Assembly (NCBI GenBank): GCA_963729325.1
Contig: CAVSNS010000010.1
Coordinates: forward strand, 134,524-198,523
Length of the DNA stretch: 64,000 nt
Source of the DNA: JABCYV01 sp963729325
GTDB taxonomy: Bacteria > Acidobacteriota > Terriglobia > Terriglobales > Acidobacteriaceae
Direction of reading: 5' to 3'
Position 1 is the first letter of the stretch, and each line of letters begins with the position of its first letter. Positions 60,905 through 64,000 of this stretch are shown here, piece after piece. A program made the translations under genes and the position numbers. The notes under the pieces are model-generated. The model saw nothing but the letters and a program-made list of their open reading frames with translations, had not been told where the DNA came from and did not search any database.

Positions 60905-62875
60905 CTAATCGCTGGTTTTCTCCGCCAGTACTTTCTTGTAGGTAGTCAGCGCGATTAGCGGGAAATATTGGCGGTACATGTGATATTTCAGGTAGAAGAC
61001 GCGCGGGAAACCGGTGCCGGTGAAGTAGGGCTCGTCCCACGACCCGTCTTTCTTTTGCGAACGCAGCAGGTAAGCGATGCCCCGGACCACGCAATCACTG
61101 CGCGTATCATTCGCAGCCAGCAGGCCCATCACCGCCCACGCGGTCTGCGATGGAGTGCTCGGACCTACTCCCCTGGTATTGGGATCGTCGTAGGATCCGC
61201 AAGTCTCTCCCCAGCCACCGTCAGGGTTCTGCATCATGCGCAGCCACTCCGCCGCCTGCTGCACGTATGGCTCGTGATGATCCACGCCCATCGCTTCCAG
61301 GCCGCGCAGCACCAGCATGGTGCCGTAGATATAATTCACGCCCCAACGCCCAAACCAGGAGCCATCCGGTTCCTGCTCATCGCGGATAAACTTTATCGCC
61401 TTCTTCACCGCAGGATGATTCTTGTCGTAACCGTACGTCGCCAGCATCTCCAGAATCCGTCCGGTGATGTCTACCGTCGCGGGATCGAGCATGGCGTTGT
61501 GGTCCGCGAAAGGAATGTGCTGGAAGACCATGCGGTCGTTGTTTTTGTCGAATGAAGCCCACCCCCCGTTGCGGCACTGCATGGAGAAAATCCAGTCAAT
61601 CGCTCGCTGCACCGACTCGCGTTGATAGCGTCCGTTGGGATGCTCCACCTGGCTCAGTGCCAGACAAACCATTGCGCTGTCGTCCACATCAGGATAAAAC
61701 TCGTTGTTGAATTCGAAATACCATCCGCCGGGTTGCCCCTTGGAGTTTTTCACCTTCCAATCGCCCACGTTCCGGACTTGCTTCTGCAGAATCCAGTCGG
61801 CGCACTTGACTAGGCGGGCATCGTTCGCGGGCACGCCGCTGTGCCCCAGAGCAAAGAGGGCGTAGGCGGCGTCCCAGACCGGCGATTTGCAGGGTTGCAT
61901 GCGAAACGTGTCTTTCTCCTCAATTCCCAGCTTTTCAAACTCATCCATGGCGCGAATGAATTGCGGGTCGTCGACGGAATACCCCAGGCAGCGCAGCGCG
62001 ATGATGGCGTTCATCATCGACGGATAAATCGCGCCCAATCCATCGCTCATCTCAAAGCGTTCCAGCATCCATTTCTCTGCTTTTTTCAATGCGATGGAGC
62101 GCAGCGGGCGGATATGTACAGCCTCAAACCAATGAGTCAGCCGGTCCAGAGAGAGGAAGAAGTTGCGCCACGAGACCAGCTTCTTCGACCAGCGCAGATG
62201 CATGCGGGACTTGTCGCGTCCACCGACGAACAATTCCTCCACTCCCATCTCCTCGGGAATCTTCTTAAACGGCTTTTTGGCGTAGGCGATCGAGAGGGGA
62301 ACCAGAATGGCCCGCGACCACGAAGAAATCTCGTAGATATTGAACCAGAACCAATTGGGAAATAGCACGATCTCCGGCGGAATAGCGGGGACCGCGTCAT
62401 AATCGTACTGGCCGAAGAAGCAGAGATAGATCTTGGTGAAGGTGTTGACTTCGGTAACGCCGCCCAGTTCCAAAATCTTCTTGCGGGCGCGCTGCAGAGC
62501 CGGATGATCAGCCGCATATCCAGCCAGCTTCAGTCCAAAGTAAGCCTTGACCGAGACACTGACGTTCGATGGCCCGCCGGCATAAATACTCCAGCCGCCG
62601 TCTTCATTCTGGTGTTGAAGGATGTGACGAGCAGCTTTTTGAAAGCGCCGTGCATCGCCCGTGCCCAGCAGCGTGTGCAGCACGATGTAGTCGGATTCCA
62701 GCGAAGTATCGGCTTCCAGCTCACCGCACCAGTAACCCTCTTCGTGTTGTTCGGAGAAAAGGCAGTTGCGCGCCCCATCAATGGCGGCGGCAACCCGGCT
62801 GGCCAGGTCATCGATTTTCCCGAATCGCATCGGCGGTAGCGCAGATGCGGAATGGGAGGGGGAGGTTTCTTCCAT
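60905..62875 (-). CDS. shc: Squalene-hopene cyclase (HpnF)
   Basis: This monotopic cyclase turns squalene into hopene and hopanol. It is 656 residues from ATG 62875; an in-frame extension upstream overlaps ispH and is not coding. QW repeats are plentiful, such as QNEDGGWSIYAGG, QEPDGSWFGRWG, QNPDGGWGETC and QKKDGSWDEPYFTG. The acid-base motif, normally DxDDTA, reads D396-V-D-D-S-A401 (61673-61690), a conservative change. The family position of GVNYIYGT is kept. It starts 14 bases after ispH. Confidence 0.95.
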   Translation of the reverse strand: MEETSPSHSASALPPMRFGKIDDLASRVAAAIDGARNCLFSEQHEEGYWCGELEADTSLESDYIVLHTLLGTGDARRFQKAARHILQHQNEDGGWSIYAGGPSNVSVSVKAYFGLKLAGYAADHPALQRARKKILELGGVTEVNTFTKIYLCFFGQYDYDAVPAIPPEIVLFPNWFWFNIYEISSWSRAILVPLSIAYAKKPFKKIPEEMGVEELFVGGRDKSRMHLRWSKKLVSWRNFFLSLDRLTHWFEAVHIRPLRSIALKKAEKWMLERFEMSDGLGAIYPSMMNAIIALRCLGYSVDDPQFIRAMDEFEKLGIEEKDTFRMQPCKSPVWDAAYALFALGHSGVPANDARLVKCADWILQKQVRNVGDWKVKNSKGQPGGWYFEFNNEFYPDVDDSAMVCLALSQVEHPNGRYQRESVQRAIDWIFSMQCRNGGWASFDKNNDRMVFQHIPFADHNAMLDPATVDITGRILEMLATYGYDKNHPAVKKAIKFIRDEQEPDGSWFGRWGVNYIYGTMLVLRGLEAMGVDHHEPYVQQAAEWLRMMQNPDGGWGETCGSYDDPNTRGVGPSTPSQTAWAVMGLLAANDTRSDCVVRGIAYLLRSQKKDGSWDEPYFTGTGFPRVFYLKYHMYRQYFPLIALTTYKKVLAEKTSD

Positions 62876-62889
62876 ATAGATAGCTGTAT

Positions 62890-63882
62890 CTACTCCGCGA
62901 CTGCCGCCGTGGGCGCACTGGCAATAGCTTCCACGATCTCCGGGGGCAGCCCAAACCGCACGTTCTCCGGCATTACTTCCACTTCTTTCACGTTGTTGAA
63001 ACCTTTGGTGCCCAGAAATTCGACCACTTCTTCCACCAGGCACTCGGGAGCGGAAGCACCCGCCGTCAAGGCGATCGTCTTCACTCCCTCCAGCCATTCC
63101 GGCCGGATATTGCGGAAGCTATCGATTAGATGCGAGCCGGTGCCCAGGTTTCGTGCGACTTCCACCAGACGGTTGGAATTTGAACTGTTGTCCGATCCGA
63201 CCACGAGCAACAGATCCGCGTCCGAGGCCACCTGCTTCACCGCAACCTGCCGATTTTCGGTGGCATAGCAGATATCCTGCGCCGCCGGTCCCTTGATGTT
63301 GGGGAAGCGCTGCCGCAAGGCTGCAATGATGTCCTTGGTCTCATCTAGGCTTAAGGTCGTCTGGGTCAAATAGGCGACCCGGTCAGGATTAGCGACGGTC
63401 AGAGATTCAACTTGCTCGGGGGAACCTACTACCTGGGTCACGACTGGAGCTTCGCCTAGCGTTCCGATAACTTCGTCATGGTCGCGGTGACCGATCAGGA
63501 TCAGCGAATAGCCTTCCTTGGCGAACTTGACCGCCTCCACATGGACCTTGGTCACCAAAGGACAGGTTGCGTCAATCACGCGCAATCCCCGTTGTTCGCT
63601 GGCTTCCCGCACTTCGGGCGAAACCCCATGGGCGCTGTAGATCACTCGTTCGCCGTTTGGAACCTCTTCCACGCTGTCGACAAAGATGGCGCCTTTGCCT
63701 TGCAACTCCTCAACCACAAAACGGTTGTGGACAATTTCTTTGCGCACATAGATTGGCGGCCCGAAGGCTTCCAGGGCAATGCGAACGATGTCAATGGCCC
63801 GCACCACTCCTGCACAGAAGCCCCGGGGCTTCAACAACAGCAACGTTTTCTCATCCCGGGCGGAGATGTTTCTGCTTGGCAT
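62890..63882 (-). CDS. ispH: 4-hydroxy-3-methylbut-2-enyl diphosphate reductase IspH
   Basis: IspH is the last enzyme of the MEP isoprenoid pathway, making IPP and DMAPP with a [4Fe-4S] cluster. It is 330 residues. The cluster cysteines are C23 in RGFCAGVVRAI, C107 in IDATCPLVTKVH and C205 in QDICYATENRQ, and the catalytic Glu and His are in ATENRQ and GHRDHDEVIG. It heads the hopanoid operon, so precursor supply is coupled to squalene formation. A promoter would lie in the 118 bases to its right; none is obvious. Confidence 0.96.
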   Translation of the reverse strand: MPSRNISARDEKTLLLLKPRGFCAGVVRAIDIVRIALEAFGPPIYVRKEIVHNRFVVEELQGKGAIFVDSVEEVPNGERVIYSAHGVSPEVREASEQRGLRVIDATCPLVTKVHVEAVKFAKEGYSLILIGHRDHDEVIGTLGEAPVVTQVVGSPEQVESLTVANPDRVAYLTQTTLSLDETKDIIAALRQRFPNIKGPAAQDICYATENRQVAVKQVASDADLLLVVGSDNSSNSNRLVEVARNLGTGSHLIDSFRNIRPEWLEGVKTIALTAGASAPECLVEEVVEFLGTKGFNNVKEVEVMPENVRFGLPPEIVEAIASAPTAAVAE

Positions 63883-64000
63883 ATTTCTACTTTCTAGGGT
63901 ACACGTTCCCTATGGGTGCTTGACAACTAGAGTATCGAAAAAGTACATAAGCGGTCAACGTAAGCCATAGAAACGCCTAGGATTAGCAGCGGTTGGGGAT

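Noticed and set aside
1..64000. Search for tRNA, rRNA, CRISPR arrays, insertion sequences or prophage genes
   Set aside because: I saw no cloverleaf with TTCGAATC-type arms, no evenly spaced repeats, no transposase or integrase motifs and no phage genes. Short ncRNA genes could be missed by eye.

Overview
The window looks like a chromosomal segment of an Acidobacteriota member, close to the Koribacter/Terriglobia type. The grounds are a von Willebrand factor protein of the acidobacterial-associated type, a long hopanoid (hpn) operon with ispH, many signal-peptide TPR proteins, a PEP-CTERM protein and moderately high G+C. No lineage search was possible, so this is inference. I saw no rRNA, tRNA, insertion sequence, prophage or CRISPR array. 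It reads as housekeeping and accessory chromosome, not as a mobile island.

Layout. 1-7.4 kb: end of a thioredoxin-like gene, a VWFA protein, a membrane/TPR protein, a TetR regulator divergent from thiO, and an M20 peptidase. 7.4-8 kb: a hicBA toxin-antitoxin pair. 8.3-14.3 kb: smc, purC, a CvpA-like gene and a Fis-type regulator. 14.4-18.2 kb: a TPR protein, a short-chain dehydrogenase, a zinc-ribbon protein and two envelope-stress-like small proteins. 18.2-22.7 kb: mnmA, a cysteine desulfurase, a PEP-CTERM protein and citrate synthase. 22.9-28.4 kb: a secretin-like protein, a DsbA-like protein, nadE and an unknown exported protein. 28.5-33.5 kb: a serine hydrolase, a GHMP kinase, a GAF-TonB fusion, nuoB and two coupled tiny genes. 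33.5-37.7 kb: a zinc dehydrogenase, a structured intergenic region, xdhC-mocA-HAD phosphatase and an IscU-like scaffold. 37.8-42.2 kb: a B12-binding-type protein, a GAF methionine sulfoxide reductase, mutT, and an Nramp-like transporter with a PRC-MgtE_N-CBS partner. 42.5-49.7 kb: anti-sigma and STAS switch proteins, an MFS plus glycosyltransferase pair, an orphan HigA, queF, and an HlyD-type adaptor with a TPR gene and a TolC remnant. 50-63.9 kb: hopanoid functions.

Hopanoid region. On the minus strand, tightly packed and partly overlapping genes run ispH, shc (hpnF), hpnA, hpnG, an exported unknown, two zinc dehydrogenases, hpnC, hpnD, hpnE. IspH supplies isoprenoid precursors, HpnC/D/E make squalene, SHC cyclises it, and HpnG/HpnA act on side-chain intermediates. 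Facing them on the plus strand are hpnJ (radical SAM, bacteriohopanetetrol cyclitol ether) and two tandem small four-helix transporters. hpnH is not in the window.

Sequence quality. At least 17 genes are broken by single-base shifts, about 24 in all and about 20 of them one extra base, often in short homopolymers. The encoded proteins resume exactly as the conserved family expects. I therefore treat them as probable base-calling or assembly errors, not real pseudogenes, and annotate each as one gene. Translation of this contig without correction will mislead.
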